Part shown: piece after piece, positions 43,745 to 53,763 of the stretch | Layout of the letters: the number at the start of each line of letters is the position of its first letter | Numbering within the stretch: the stretch's first letter is position 1 | Assembly (NCBI RefSeq): GCF_015330165.1 | Contig: NZ_JADDXT010000002.1 | Location: forward strand, 4,254,910 to 4,318,909 | Source of the DNA: Zobellia roscoffensis | GTDB lineage: Bacteria; Bacteroidota; Bacteroidia; Flavobacteriales; Flavobacteriaceae | Length of the DNA stretch: 64,000 nt | Direction: 5' to 3' | Made by a program: the position numbers and the translations under genes | Notes under the pieces: generated by a model | Database searches by the model: none | Told to the model about the DNA's origin: nothing | What the model saw: the letters and a program-made list of their open reading frames with translations, nothing else

Positions 43745-44122
43745 ATGATACAGAAAACAATCCCCATAGTCCTCGCTTTAGTTTTAATGACCTCTTGCTA
43801 CAATCCGGATAGGAACTGCACTGATTTTAAAGACGGAAAATTTGCTTTCACCACCACAATAGATGGTGAAGAAAAAACCACTATTTTCCATAGAAATGGA
43901 GATTTGGAAATCGATTATTTTGATGGAAAAGCGGATTCAGCTTCCGTAAGATGGATAAATGACTGCGAGTATATCGTAAAAAAACTCAATCCCAAGAACA
44001 AATCCGAAGAACAGTCCGTACACATGAAAATCCTTTCCACTACTGACGACTCCTATATATTTCAATACAATATCGTAGGAGAAAGTAAACATTCCCGAGG
44101 AACTGCAACAAGGACCGAATAA
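43745..44122 (+). CDS. Small lipoprotein of unknown function
   Basis: 125 residues. Lipoprotein signal MIQKTIPIVLALVLMTSC (lipid Cys18), then a compact beta-rich domain with RNCTDFKDGKFAFTTTIDGEEK, DLEIDYFDGKADSASVRWINDCEYIVKKLNPK and YIFQYNIVGESKHSRGTATRTE. The two Cys in NCTDF and NDCEY could form a disulfide. Downstream of the XRE gene by 29 bases. It has no topoisomerase domain despite lying near parC/parE. Confidence 0.8.
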   Translation: MIQKTIPIVLALVLMTSCYNPDRNCTDFKDGKFAFTTTIDGEEKTTIFHRNGDLEIDYFDGKADSASVRWINDCEYIVKKLNPKNKSEEQSVHMKILSTTDDSYIFQYNIVGESKHSRGTATRTE

Positions 44123-44332
44123 GAACACAAAACCCTCAACAGATTATTCCGCTTACCTTACATTTTAAAATCGACATTTTTTTTACAAGGAAGAGTTCAA
44201 AAGAATAAAAAAAACAAGGGCTTACAAGCGTTTTAAGACGTCGCAGCAATCCTTTCAACCATCTATCCCATCCCCCAAATAAGTAGCGACATAAATCCTT
44301 ATACCGCTAAACAACATAACAAGACGTAAAAA

Positions 44333-44353
44333 AACCGACTTAAGAAGTCGGTT
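44333..44353 (-). terminator. Terminator after the sterol-desaturase-family gene
   Basis: AACCGACTT / AAGTCGGTT 9-bp perfect stem with a 3-base loop; on the minus strand it is followed by eight T. Lies 24 bases after the stop. The rest of the 44123-44377 gap shows no gene. Confidence 0.85.
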
Positions 44354-44377
44354 CTAATTTTATAAATGCAAATATCC

Positions 44378-45334
44378 TTAATTAGGCCTACTATAGGCAA
44401 CTTCAGGGCTCGTTTCCTTGTGTTCTCTAGAAAGGCGTTGTTGTTGCTTTACAGTTAGCGTACTACCATCTGGACTCCATCCTGGAGGTCCAAAAATATA
44501 CATTAGCTTATGTGAAAACTTTTTAGCCTTTTTAACATCGGCCCAAATATCCTTGAATTCGTGCGTTAATATAACTATTGGATTATAGGATTTAGGAGCG
44601 TGAATCACCCCAAACTTAACCTCCACATCATCATCTAGCTCTTTCCATGTTCCAAATATCTTATCAAAAATATTCAAGAAACCTCCGTGGTTCTTATCTA
44701 AATACTCCACATTCTGCGCATGGTGAACTTGGTGCATCGTATGGGTGTTAAAAATCTTCTCCACCCATCCCATTTTAGGAACATACTGTGAATGCAACTG
44801 AAATTGCCAAAAAGACTCAATAGCTAATGCAAAAATCACCACTTCCACAGGAAAGCCTATTGCTGGCATCCACATATAAAAGAAAGGCTTATACAAAAGC
44901 GTAAACCAACCGTTACGTATAGCGGTACCCAAATTAAAATGATCCGAAGAATGATGTACAATATGTGCTGCCCAAAGCAACCTCACTTCATGATTAGCCC
45001 TGTGAAACCAATAATATGTAAAATCATCTGCCAATTGACATAACACAAATACATACCAAGCATAACCAAAAGACTCGTATCCCATAATATTTGTTCTCAC
45101 ACCATCTACAATAGGGTTAAAAAACTCATAGGTATACGTAAAAACCGTGATCAAAACCGTGATTTTAATAAGCGGACCTAATATTGCAGAACCAATACCC
45201 ATTGCACCACTTGCCATGAAATCTTTCCACACATAAAGGTCTTTATCTCCATGGGTGTGGCTATAAGAGATTTCCAGCAATATAAATGCTATAAAGCAGG
45301 GTACGCCATAAATTAGGGGGTTCGTCAAGTCCAT
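44378..45334 (-). CDS. Sterol desaturase / fatty acid hydroxylase family membrane enzyme
   Basis: 318 residues from ATG 45334 (a TTG at 45340 is less likely). Four to five hydrophobic segments and the three His clusters of a di-iron membrane oxygenase: HRANHE, HIVHHSSDHFN and HTMHQVHHAQN. Family members hydroxylate or desaturate sterols, carotenoids or lipids; bacteria like this one probably use it on a membrane lipid or alkyl chain, but the substrate is not visible. Confidence 0.88.
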   Translation of the reverse strand: MDLTNPLIYGVPCFIAFILLEISYSHTHGDKDLYVWKDFMASGAMGIGSAILGPLIKITVLITVFTYTYEFFNPIVDGVRTNIMGYESFGYAWYVFVLCQLADDFTYYWFHRANHEVRLLWAAHIVHHSSDHFNLGTAIRNGWFTLLYKPFFYMWMPAIGFPVEVVIFALAIESFWQFQLHSQYVPKMGWVEKIFNTHTMHQVHHAQNVEYLDKNHGGFLNIFDKIFGTWKELDDDVEVKFGVIHAPKSYNPIVILTHEFKDIWADVKKAKKFSHKLMYIFGPPGWSPDGSTLTVKQQQRLSREHKETSPEVAYSRPN

Positions 45335-45353
45335 ATTCAAACAATTTTTTTTG

Positions 45354-45361
45354 CAAAGATA
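45354..45361 (-). promoter_or_regulatory. Candidate -7 box (TATCTTTG) for the desaturase gene
   Basis: The minus strand reads TATCTTTG, exact TAnnTTTG, 20 bases before the ATG at 45334. Confidence 0.48.
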
Positions 45362-45446
45362 GCATTAATAAGACCTAATCCTCATTAAGGTCATTATTTA
45401 AGACTATTGCAACATAGTCAATACACATGCTAAATTTTGTGGTAAA

Positions 45447-45878
45447 TCAATTTTTCTTATTTCGGAGTAATGCATTCTGCTCCTGCATTAACTTCTCCAA
45501 ACTAGCTAACAACTCAATATTCTTTGGCGTTTCAACTGTTTTATTATCAGGGTCTTCTGCCTTTGATTTAAAGCGATGAAACCCTTTTATTACCACAAAT
45601 ATGGTTAACGCAATTATCAAGAAATCAATTAAGACTTCTAACATTTCACCATATCCGATAGCTACCTCTTGCACCTCACCAACTGCCTCTCGAAGAATGT
45701 ATTTTTTACTACTAAGATTAACATCGTCAGTCATTAATGACAATGGCGGCATAATAATTTTTTTGACCAATGTATTAATCACGTTGTTAAAAGCCGTACC
45801 GATAATAATACCGATAGCCATATCAATCATATTACCCTTAATGGCAAAATTCTTAAACTCTTGTATAAAGTTTTTCAT
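45447..45878 (-). CDS. mscL: MscL: large-conductance mechanosensitive channel
   Basis: 143 residues. Amphipathic N-terminus EFKNFAIKGNMIDMAIGIIIGTAF leading into TM1 (about 15-40), a periplasmic loop, TM2 (about 78-103, EMLEVLIDFLIIALTIFVVIKGF) and a C-terminal helical bundle segment. Opens on hypo-osmotic stress. Starts 15 bases after parC. Confidence 0.95.
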   Translation of the reverse strand: MKNFIQEFKNFAIKGNMIDMAIGIIIGTAFNNVINTLVKKIIMPPLSLMTDDVNLSSKKYILREAVGEVQEVAIGYGEMLEVLIDFLIIALTIFVVIKGFHRFKSKAEDPDNKTVETPKNIELLASLEKLMQEQNALLRNKKN

Positions 45879-45893
45879 AGCAGACCTTGTACT

Positions 45894-48647
45894 TTACTCG
45901 AACAAAGAGGTTTGGACATCATCACCATCTTCACCCTTATCGGATCTATCTCCCTGTGTCGTTTTCCTAACTTCTGTATCGCCAGAACCAGCTCCTTTAT
46001 CAACATTTCCCTCATCAACAATCTCTACGTCCTCTGTTTTTTGTGGTTCAGGTTCTTCATAAGGTAATGGCTCCAACATATTAATTTCCAAAACCTTATC
46101 CTTAGTTAACTGATTACCCATTGCCCCTATCCCCTTAACAGAGATAAACTCTTCAAGATTTACCTCTAAATTCTCTTTTCGTTCTTGCCCTCTTTTCTTG
46201 GCGAAAACAATTTCTATGATAGGCCTGTAATCCGTACTAATTATTTCAAGATGCGACTTAGGATGATCGGTAAGGACATTTTCTTCTTTATCAGGATGGT
46301 CGATCAAGAATCGTTTAACATAGTACAATTCTTTTTCACCTTCCCAATACACCACGGAAAGTGGTTTCTTAGGATTCCACTTCTCAAGGACCACCACATC
46401 TTCGTCAAAATGAAGTGTAAGCTCGGGAATGACCGTTTTTACCTGTCCGGTTTGGTTTGCTATAAGCAGACGGTCTTCACTGGTAAACTCACCCAGAAAC
46501 TCACCTCTATCGTCAATATTTAAACGTTGTACCGTCTCATCAAACCATAATTTCCTAGGTTTTAACGTAGATAATCCTTTCTCCTTTAATTCAATACGTT
46601 TTACAGAATATTTAGTAACAATATTCCCTTTGGAAGCTCGCCCTTTGATCATGATCTTCGCAAAGTCGATATCCCACTTCAATTTTTTAATACTTCCCAC
46701 ATGACGAAGGTTCACGGTCACAACTTCCGCTTCCCCATTTGGATTTCCTGAGAAATAATGAACAAAGGTTCCCGCTTTTCCACTACCACCCATCTCATAA
46801 TGTTTGTCTCGGGTAATACTGGTTACATTGAATCGTTTTATATATGTTGCACCACCCTTACCGTCTCTATAAATCATGTTATAAACGGTACGTTTGTCTT
46901 TTTTCTTAAAGACAGCTACATAGATAATACCTTTACCAACAAAAGTTTTTGAATCTACTTTAAAGACCATCATTTTACCGTCTTGGGTAAAAGCTATGAT
47001 ATCATCAATATCACTACAGTCTGTAACGTATTCATCTCGTCTTAACGATGTTCCAACAAAGCCTTCCTCGCGGTTTACATATAGTTTCGTATTTCTAATC
47101 ACCACCTTGGTGGCCTCTATATCATCAAAAAGTCGTATTTCGGATTTTCGCTCACGCCCTTCTCCATACGTATCTTTTAACTTCTGAAAATAAGCAATAG
47201 CATAATCCACCAGATGCTCCAGATGATGCTTTACCTCTGATATTCTTTCTTCCAGATTATCAAGGTGTTGTTGTGCTTTATCTAAATCAAACTTTGATAT
47301 ACGTTTGATGCGAATTTCAGTAAGACGAACGATATCTTCTTCTGTTACAGCACGCCTCAAATGTTTCGTAAAAGGAGTCAAACCTTTATCAATGGCAGCA
47401 ATTACACCTTCCCAGGTTTCTTCTTCTTCAATATCTCGATAGATTCGATTTTCTATGAATATTCTCTCCAAAGACGCAAAATGCCATTGCTCTTCAAGTT
47501 CAGAAAGTTGAATTTCCAACTCCTGCTTCAATAATTCTACTGTAGCATCGGTAGAACGTTTCAACATTTCAGTAACCCCAATAAATAGCGGCTTATTATC
47601 TTCTATTATACAACCCAGTGGCGAAATCGAAGACTCGCAAGCTGTAAATGCGTATAACGCATCAATAGTTTTATCAGGAGAGATACCCGTTGGCAAATGC
47701 ACAAGAATTTCAACATCTGCAGCGGTATTATCTTCAATTTTTTTAATTTTTATCTTTCCTTTATCATTTGCTTTAAGGATAGAATCAATTAAAGAAGAGG
47801 TGTTAGTACCATACGGTATCTCACTTATAATCAGTGTAGATTTTGAATGCTGTGCTATTTTTGCTCGCACTCTTATTTTACCCCCACGAAGCCCGTCATT
47901 ATAATTTGAAACATCGATAATGCCCGAGGTCGGAAAATCAGGAAACAACTTAAATCGCTGCCCTTTTAGATGTTTAATAGATGCATCAATAAGTTCTATA
48001 AAGTTATGAGGCATTATCTTGGTAGAAAGACCTACCGCAATACCTTCTGCTCCTTGCGCCAAAAGCAATGGAAACTTCACAGGAAGGTTTACTGGCTCTT
48101 TCTTACGGCCATCATACGATTGCTGCCACTCCGTTATTTTTGGACTAAAAACTACTTCAAGAGCAAATTTTGAAAGCCGTGCTTCAATATATCTCGAAGC
48201 CGCTGCACGGTCACCCGTCAATATATTTCCCCAGTTACCTTGGGTGTCTATTAATAAATCTTTTTGACCGATTTGTACCATGGCATCTGCAATACTCGCA
48301 TCGCCATGAGGGTGATATTGCATGGTGTGTCCAACCACGTTGGCCACTTTATTATAACGACCATCATCAAGGTCTTTGAGCGAATGCATAATACGGCGTT
48401 GCACTGGTTTAAAACCATCTTCTATTGCCGGTACCGCACGCTCTAAGATTACATAGGATGCATAATCCAAAAACCAATCTTTATACATACCCGTTACACG
48501 GGTAAGGGCATCATCCTGCCCTTGTTCTTCATCACCTACCGCTTCCGAATTATCAATTTGGTCTTCTTGTCCTTCGGTAGATTGACCAGATTGGTCCTCT
48601 GGTGAATTTTGATTTTCAGCTTCGTTCAGTTCGTCATTTTCCTCCAT
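45894..48647 (-). CDS. parC: ParC: DNA topoisomerase IV subunit A
   Basis: 917 residues. Breakage-reunion domain with KPVQRRIMHSL, HPHGDASIADAM and the catalytic Tyr153 in AAASRYIEARLS; C-terminal DNA-wrapping beta blades from about 540. The first 48 and last 70 residues are strongly acidic and low in complexity, unlike gammaproteobacterial ParC but common in Bacteroidota. Forms the enzyme with ParE, whose gene is 37 bases upstream. Confidence 0.95.
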   Translation of the reverse strand: MEENDELNEAENQNSPEDQSGQSTEGQEDQIDNSEAVGDEEQGQDDALTRVTGMYKDWFLDYASYVILERAVPAIEDGFKPVQRRIMHSLKDLDDGRYNKVANVVGHTMQYHPHGDASIADAMVQIGQKDLLIDTQGNWGNILTGDRAAASRYIEARLSKFALEVVFSPKITEWQQSYDGRKKEPVNLPVKFPLLLAQGAEGIAVGLSTKIMPHNFIELIDASIKHLKGQRFKLFPDFPTSGIIDVSNYNDGLRGGKIRVRAKIAQHSKSTLIISEIPYGTNTSSLIDSILKANDKGKIKIKKIEDNTAADVEILVHLPTGISPDKTIDALYAFTACESSISPLGCIIEDNKPLFIGVTEMLKRSTDATVELLKQELEIQLSELEEQWHFASLERIFIENRIYRDIEEEETWEGVIAAIDKGLTPFTKHLRRAVTEEDIVRLTEIRIKRISKFDLDKAQQHLDNLEERISEVKHHLEHLVDYAIAYFQKLKDTYGEGRERKSEIRLFDDIEATKVVIRNTKLYVNREEGFVGTSLRRDEYVTDCSDIDDIIAFTQDGKMMVFKVDSKTFVGKGIIYVAVFKKKDKRTVYNMIYRDGKGGATYIKRFNVTSITRDKHYEMGGSGKAGTFVHYFSGNPNGEAEVVTVNLRHVGSIKKLKWDIDFAKIMIKGRASKGNIVTKYSVKRIELKEKGLSTLKPRKLWFDETVQRLNIDDRGEFLGEFTSEDRLLIANQTGQVKTVIPELTLHFDEDVVVLEKWNPKKPLSVVYWEGEKELYYVKRFLIDHPDKEENVLTDHPKSHLEIISTDYRPIIEIVFAKKRGQERKENLEVNLEEFISVKGIGAMGNQLTKDKVLEINMLEPLPYEEPEPQKTEDVEIVDEGNVDKGAGSGDTEVRKTTQGDRSDKGEDGDDVQTSLFE

Positions 48648-48684
48648 TCAGAAAAAATCGTATTTCTTTGGTTTATAATTGATT

Positions 48685-50535
48685 TTATTCTACAAGGTCA
48701 ACCTCTACTTTAAGGTTGTTTATAATAAATTTTTGTCGGTCAGGCGTATTCTTGCCCATATAGAAACTTAGTAGTTGCTCTATAGACATTGCTTTATCAA
48801 GCATCACCGGTTCAAGTCTTATATCTTCACCAATGAAATGCTGAAACTCATCTGGAGAAATCTCACCCAAACCTTTAAAGCGAGTAATTTCTGGTTTACC
48901 AGAAAGTTTGCCAATTGCATTTCTCCTTTCATCTTCACTATAGCAATAAATAGTTTCCTTCTTATTCCGCACACGGAATAACGGAGTCTGTAAAATATAT
49001 AAATGATTCTCTTTTATCAATTCAGGAAAAAACTGGAGAAAGAACGTAATCAACAACAAGCGAATGTGCATACCATCAACATCGGCATCTGTCGCGATTA
49101 CAATATTATTGTAACGCAAGTCCTCCATAGACTCCTCAATATTCAATGCCGCTTGCAATAAATTGAACTCTTCATTCTCGTATACTATTTTTTTGGACAG
49201 CCCATAAGAGTTCAAAGGTTTCCCTTTCAGACTAAAAACTGCTTGGGTATTTACATCGCGAGATTTTGTAATTGACCCAGAAGCAGAATCTCCCTCGGTA
49301 ATAAAAAGGGTACTCTCTAAATTTCTATCTTTTTTTGTGTCGCCCAGGTGAATACGGCAATCACGTAGTTTTTTATTGTGAAGGTTTGCTTTTTTAGCCC
49401 GGTCTTTCGCCAATTTTCGAATACCGGATAATTCTTTTCGCTCACGTTCGGCTTGCAATATTTTTCGCTGCAAGGCTTCTCTAGTATCAGGATTTTTATG
49501 TAAATAATTATCAAGATACTTCCCTACAAAGTCGTTAATATATGTTCTTACCGTAGGCAAATCACCACCCATATCCGTTGAACCCAATTTTGTTTTTGTT
49601 TGACTTTCAAAAACTGGCTCCATCACCTTAATTGCTATAGCTGAGATAACAGACTTCCTAATATCCGAAGACTCATAATTTTTTCCATAGAACTCACGAA
49701 TGGTTTTCACCAAAGCTTCTCGAAAAGCAGTTTGGTGCGTTCCACCCTGTGTAGTGTTCTGTCCGTTTACAAACGAATGATACTCTTCACTATACTGGGT
49801 CTTGCTGTGCGTGATAGCTACTTCAATATCATCACTCTTTAGATGAATAACAGGATAAAGAAAATCTTCAGTATTGTTATTGTCTTCCAATAAGTCTTTT
49901 AATCCGTTCTCCGAATAAAACTTTTCCCCGTTAAAAACAATGGTCAAACCTGGATTCAGATAAACATAGTTCTTAAGCATGCGTTCTACATACTCGTTTC
50001 TGAACTTGAACTTTTTAAAAATAGTTTCATCAGGTATAAAACTAACTTTTGTACCTCTTCTACGCGTAGTTTCTTCTAAAAGTTCCTCATTCTGAAGTTC
50101 CCCAATTTGAAATTCAGCAGACTTAGATTTACCGTCTCTAGTACTTTCTACGCGAAAATAACTAGAAAGTGCATTCACTGCTTTTGTACCAACCCCATTC
50201 AAGCCTACAGATTTCTTAAACGCACGGGAATCATATTTACCACCCGTATTCATTTTAGAAACCACGTCTACCACTTTGCCCAAAGGAATACCACGACCAT
50301 AATCACGTACGATTACTTTATCGCCATGAATTGAAATTTCGACGGTTTTACCCGCTCCCATTACGAACTCATCAATACAGTTGTCTATGGTTTCTTTAAG
50401 TAGAATATAAATACCGTCATCTGCCGAAGAACCATCACCCAACTTACCGATATACATACCGGGTCGCAGTCGAATGTGTTCTTTCCAATCGAGTGAACGT
50501 ATGTTATCTTCTGTATAGTTGGAATTATCGGACAT
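48685..50535 (-). CDS. parE: ParE: DNA topoisomerase IV subunit B
   Basis: 616 residues. GHKL ATPase part (IRLRPGMYIG, KETIDNCIDE, VRDYGRGIPLG, GLNGVGTKAVNALS), transducer with GGTHQTAFREAL, and a TOPRIM domain with FITEGDSASGSI and TDADVDGMHIRLLLI. Shorter than GyrB. Supplies ATP for decatenation of replicated chromosomes. Confidence 0.96.
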   Translation of the reverse strand: MSDNSNYTEDNIRSLDWKEHIRLRPGMYIGKLGDGSSADDGIYILLKETIDNCIDEFVMGAGKTVEISIHGDKVIVRDYGRGIPLGKVVDVVSKMNTGGKYDSRAFKKSVGLNGVGTKAVNALSSYFRVESTRDGKSKSAEFQIGELQNEELLEETTRRRGTKVSFIPDETIFKKFKFRNEYVERMLKNYVYLNPGLTIVFNGEKFYSENGLKDLLEDNNNTEDFLYPVIHLKSDDIEVAITHSKTQYSEEYHSFVNGQNTTQGGTHQTAFREALVKTIREFYGKNYESSDIRKSVISAIAIKVMEPVFESQTKTKLGSTDMGGDLPTVRTYINDFVGKYLDNYLHKNPDTREALQRKILQAERERKELSGIRKLAKDRAKKANLHNKKLRDCRIHLGDTKKDRNLESTLFITEGDSASGSITKSRDVNTQAVFSLKGKPLNSYGLSKKIVYENEEFNLLQAALNIEESMEDLRYNNIVIATDADVDGMHIRLLLITFFLQFFPELIKENHLYILQTPLFRVRNKKETIYCYSEDERRNAIGKLSGKPEITRFKGLGEISPDEFQHFIGEDIRLEPVMLDKAMSIEQLLSFYMGKNTPDRQKFIINNLKVEVDLVE

Positions 50536-50649
50536 AAATCAGGGGTTTGGAACTAAAGTACCGCTAAAGATAAGACGACAATTAAAAAGATGAAACACCA
50601 AACTGTTAAAGTAATTAACAATGATTTTATTCATATTGTTGATATATTC

Positions 50650-50735
50650 GTCTCAAATATCAAATTTTGACCTTTTTGAATGCCATTTTAAGCATAAAAT
50701 GGTAAAATTCGTAATTCTTGAAACTATTTTGAGAC
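50650..50735. other. Nested inverted repeats before the M20 gene
   Basis: GTCTCAAA (50650-50657) pairs with TTTTGAGAC (50727-50735). Between them CCATTTTA / TAAAATGG (50683-50702) forms a perfect 8-bp hairpin with an AGCA loop. The 260-base gap separating parE and the M20 gene has no open frame; this structure is its only visible content. Confidence 0.4.
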
Positions 50736-50795
50736 AAACACAGCTGTTGTAAACAATTTCAGTTTGACCCATTTACGCCATAAAAAATTTTCCTA

Positions 50796-52070
50796 ATGAA
50801 AAAACTACTTGTATGCCTATTGTTCTTAGCAGGAAATCTTGCTTCTGTCCTCGCACAAAATTTTGAAAAAGATTACAAAGCCATAGAGAGCAGGGTAATT
50901 GAATGGAGAAGGGAGATTCATCAAAATCCGGAACTATCCAACCGAGAATTCAAGACTGCGGAAAAAATAGCGAATCACCTTACCGCTTTGGGAATAGAAG
51001 TGCAAACCGGTGTGGCCCATACCGGTGTTGTGGGCATTTTAAAAGGGAAAAAACCGGGTAAAGTTATTGCCTTACGTGCCGATATTGATGCCTTACCAGT
51101 TCTAGAAAGAAACGACCTCCCCTACAAGTCTACGGTAAAGGCTAATTTTAAAGGGGAAGAAGTACCCGTTATGCATGCTTGCGGACATGATACACATACC
51201 GCAATTCTTATGGGTGTGGCCGAAATACTTTCAAATCATACCGACAAAATAAAAGGAACCGTAAAATTCATTTTTCAACCAGCAGAAGAAGGTCCTCCGG
51301 AAGGAGAAGAAGGTGGTGCGTTGCTTATGGTAAAAGAAGGAGTGCTAAAAAACCCGGATGTAGATGCTATTTTTGGACTACATATCAACTCTCAGACCCC
51401 TACCAACGTTATTCGTTATAAATCTAGAGGCACAATGGCTGCCGCACAAAAATTCGTAATCAATGTAATAGGCAAGCAAAGTCATGGGGCACGACCTTGG
51501 TCCGGAGTAGACCCAATTTTGATTAGTGCAAAAATAATAGATGGCCTGCAGACAATCATAAGCCGTGAAGCCGAACTAACCAACGAAGCTGCTGTTATTA
51601 CCGTGGGAAAAATAACTAGTGGTGTTCGGTTTAATATCATTCCGGAGAGTGCAGAAATGATTGGCACTATTCGCACCTTAGACTACGACATGAAAGCCCT
51701 AATTAATAAGCGAATGGAAGAAATGGTGCCTACTATTGCAAAAGCATACGGAGGAGAAGCTACAATTGAAATAAAAGATGCCACTGATATTACCTATAAT
51801 GACCCCGACCTTGTAACGCAAATGATACCCTCCTTAAACAAAGTTGCAGGAGTAAACAATGTACAAACACAAAAAGCCGTTACTGGAGCGGAAGATTTCT
51901 CTTATTTTCAAAGAGAAATACCTGGTTTCTTCTTCTTTTTAGGAGGAATGACCCCAGGAAATACCGAATCATTTCCACATCATACACCAGATTTTATTAT
52001 TGATGACAGTGGTTTGTTGTTAGGAGTTAAAGCATTGACAGAAATGAGTATTGATTTTCTTAATAAATAA
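50796..52070 (+). CDS. Exported M20-family amidohydrolase
   Basis: 424 residues. Signal peptide MKKLLVCLLFLAGNLASVLAQ. M20D hippurate-hydrolase-like pattern: EWRREIHQNPELSNREF, ALRADIDALPV, the metal cluster HACGHDTHTA, FQPAEEG, GLHI and C-terminal PHHTPDF; a lid/dimer domain lies between about 205 and 320. Probably cleaves N-acyl amino acids or related amides in the periplasm. Followed 53 bases later by the glutamate-synthase-like gene. Confidence 0.92.
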   Translation: MKKLLVCLLFLAGNLASVLAQNFEKDYKAIESRVIEWRREIHQNPELSNREFKTAEKIANHLTALGIEVQTGVAHTGVVGILKGKKPGKVIALRADIDALPVLERNDLPYKSTVKANFKGEEVPVMHACGHDTHTAILMGVAEILSNHTDKIKGTVKFIFQPAEEGPPEGEEGGALLMVKEGVLKNPDVDAIFGLHINSQTPTNVIRYKSRGTMAAAQKFVINVIGKQSHGARPWSGVDPILISAKIIDGLQTIISREAELTNEAAVITVGKITSGVRFNIIPESAEMIGTIRTLDYDMKALINKRMEEMVPTIAKAYGGEATIEIKDATDITYNDPDLVTQMIPSLNKVAGVNNVQTQKAVTGAEDFSYFQREIPGFFFFLGGMTPGNTESFPHHTPDFIIDDSGLLLGVKALTEMSIDFLNK

Positions 52071-52123
52071 GAGTTTAACAAAAATAACCTTAACAATTAG
52101 TTTAAATACTTTTTAGCATATTT

Positions 52124-53698
52124 ATGGAACCAATAATTTCGTTTTTTCAAAATATTTCGTGGTGGATATGGGTTGTAATCGGCCTTTTAGTAGTTGCCCT
52201 TCGTGATATCTTTTTTCAGCGTTCGCATACCATCTCACACAACTTCCCCATAGTTGGTCATTTTAGATATTGGTTGGAAAGCATAGGTCCAGAAATGCGA
52301 CAATATTTTGTAGCAAACAATCGCGAAGAACTTCCTTTTAACCGAATTGAGCGAGGGTGGATATATGCTTCGGCTAAAAAAGAAAACAACTATGAAGGTT
52401 TTGGTACGGACCGTGATATTTATGCTCATCAACATATATTCGTAAAGAACCAAATGATGGCTTATAAAGTACCGGAAGACCATATCAATTCAACAGACAA
52501 AACATTTGTTCCCTGTGCCAAGGTTATGGGATTACACAATAATAGACGAAAACCATTTCGTCCTAGCTCTATAATTAATGTATCTGCAATGAGTTTTGGT
52601 TCTTTATCTGCTGCTGCCATAGAGGCTATGAATAAAGGGGTTGCCACAGCAGGAGCTTATCATAATACAGGTGAAGGCGGACTATCTTCTTACCACAAGC
52701 AAGGTGGCGATGTTATTTTTCATTTTGGGACAGGCTATTTCGGTGTTCGCTCCCCAGACGGAAATTTTTCCATGGAAAAAATGAAAAAGCTAGCAGAAGA
52801 AAACCCCATGATAAAAGCGATTGAAATTAAACTCTCGCAAGGGGCCAAACCAGGAAAAGGCGGTGTATTGCCCGGCGCAAAAATAACACCTGAACTAGCC
52901 GAAATACGTGGTGTTGAAGTAGGAAAAGACGTTCTCTCTCCTGCAACACATAAGGCTTTCAACAATGTAACAGAACTATTGGAACTCATTGAAAACATTG
53001 CCGAAGAAACGGGATTGCCAGTAGGAATTAAAGGAGCCATAGGCAAATTGGACCAATGGGAGGAACTAGCTGATATAATGGAAAAAACAGGAAAAGGTCC
53101 TGATTTTATTACCGTAGACGGTGGTGAAGGCGGTACTGGCGCAGCTCCCCCATCTTTTGCCGATCACGTTTCACTACCTTGGGTATATGGCTTTTCCAGC
53201 CTGTACAAAGTTTTTCAAAAAAGAAAACTTACAGAACGTATAGTCTTTATAGGAAGTGGTAAATTAGGTTTCCCCGCTAAGGCCGCTATGGCTTTTGCAA
53301 TGGGGGTAGATTGTATTAACGTAGCTCGTGAAGCTATGATGAGCATAGGCTGTATTCAAGCTCAAGTTTGCCATACCAACCGTTGCCCTGCCGGAGTTGC
53401 TACACAAAATAAGTGGTTGCAAAAAGGTATAGATGTTCCTTTAAAATCTGACCGCTTGGCACAGTACTTTATGACATTTAGAAAAGAGCTTTTAGAAATT
53501 ACCCATGCTTCTGGTTACGAACATCCTTGTCAGTATACTATGGATGATATTCAACTTAATGTTGATGATAATGACCTAAACCGAAGTTTAGCGTCCTCTT
53601 ACGGCTATAACAAGACAAAGGTGCCTTTTGAAAATATGAAAAAATTACACGATTGTATCCACTTGGGAGGAAAGCATTGTGAAAACACCAAAGAATAA
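52124..53698 (+). CDS. Membrane-anchored FMN-binding glutamate-synthase-family protein
   Basis: 524 residues. N-terminal transmembrane helix (about 12-28, WWIWVVIGLLVVALRDIFF). The rest is the FMN TIM barrel of glutamate synthase: NVSAMSFGSLSAAAIEAMNKG, YHNTGEGGLS, SQGAKPGKGGVLPG, DFITVDGGEGGTGAAPPSF and the Fe-S cysteines in QVCHTNRCPAGVATQ. It lacks the amidotransferase and GXGXG domains, so glutamate synthesis itself is unlikely; the true electron partner is unknown. Confidence 0.9.
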   Translation: MEPIISFFQNISWWIWVVIGLLVVALRDIFFQRSHTISHNFPIVGHFRYWLESIGPEMRQYFVANNREELPFNRIERGWIYASAKKENNYEGFGTDRDIYAHQHIFVKNQMMAYKVPEDHINSTDKTFVPCAKVMGLHNNRRKPFRPSSIINVSAMSFGSLSAAAIEAMNKGVATAGAYHNTGEGGLSSYHKQGGDVIFHFGTGYFGVRSPDGNFSMEKMKKLAEENPMIKAIEIKLSQGAKPGKGGVLPGAKITPELAEIRGVEVGKDVLSPATHKAFNNVTELLELIENIAEETGLPVGIKGAIGKLDQWEELADIMEKTGKGPDFITVDGGEGGTGAAPPSFADHVSLPWVYGFSSLYKVFQKRKLTERIVFIGSGKLGFPAKAAMAFAMGVDCINVAREAMMSIGCIQAQVCHTNRCPAGVATQNKWLQKGIDVPLKSDRLAQYFMTFRKELLEITHASGYEHPCQYTMDDIQLNVDDNDLNRSLASSYGYNKTKVPFENMKKLHDCIHLGGKHCENTKE

Positions 53699-53763
53699 TA
53701 TACATTTGTTTAGAGCTATTTAGTTTTTCCAAATCATATATTAAAATTTAATCCGAGTTATTT

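Noticed and set aside
43745..44122. Topoisomerase-related function for the small lipoprotein because of nearby parC/parE
   Set aside because: It has a lipoprotein signal and no topoisomerase motif; nearness to parC is coincidental.
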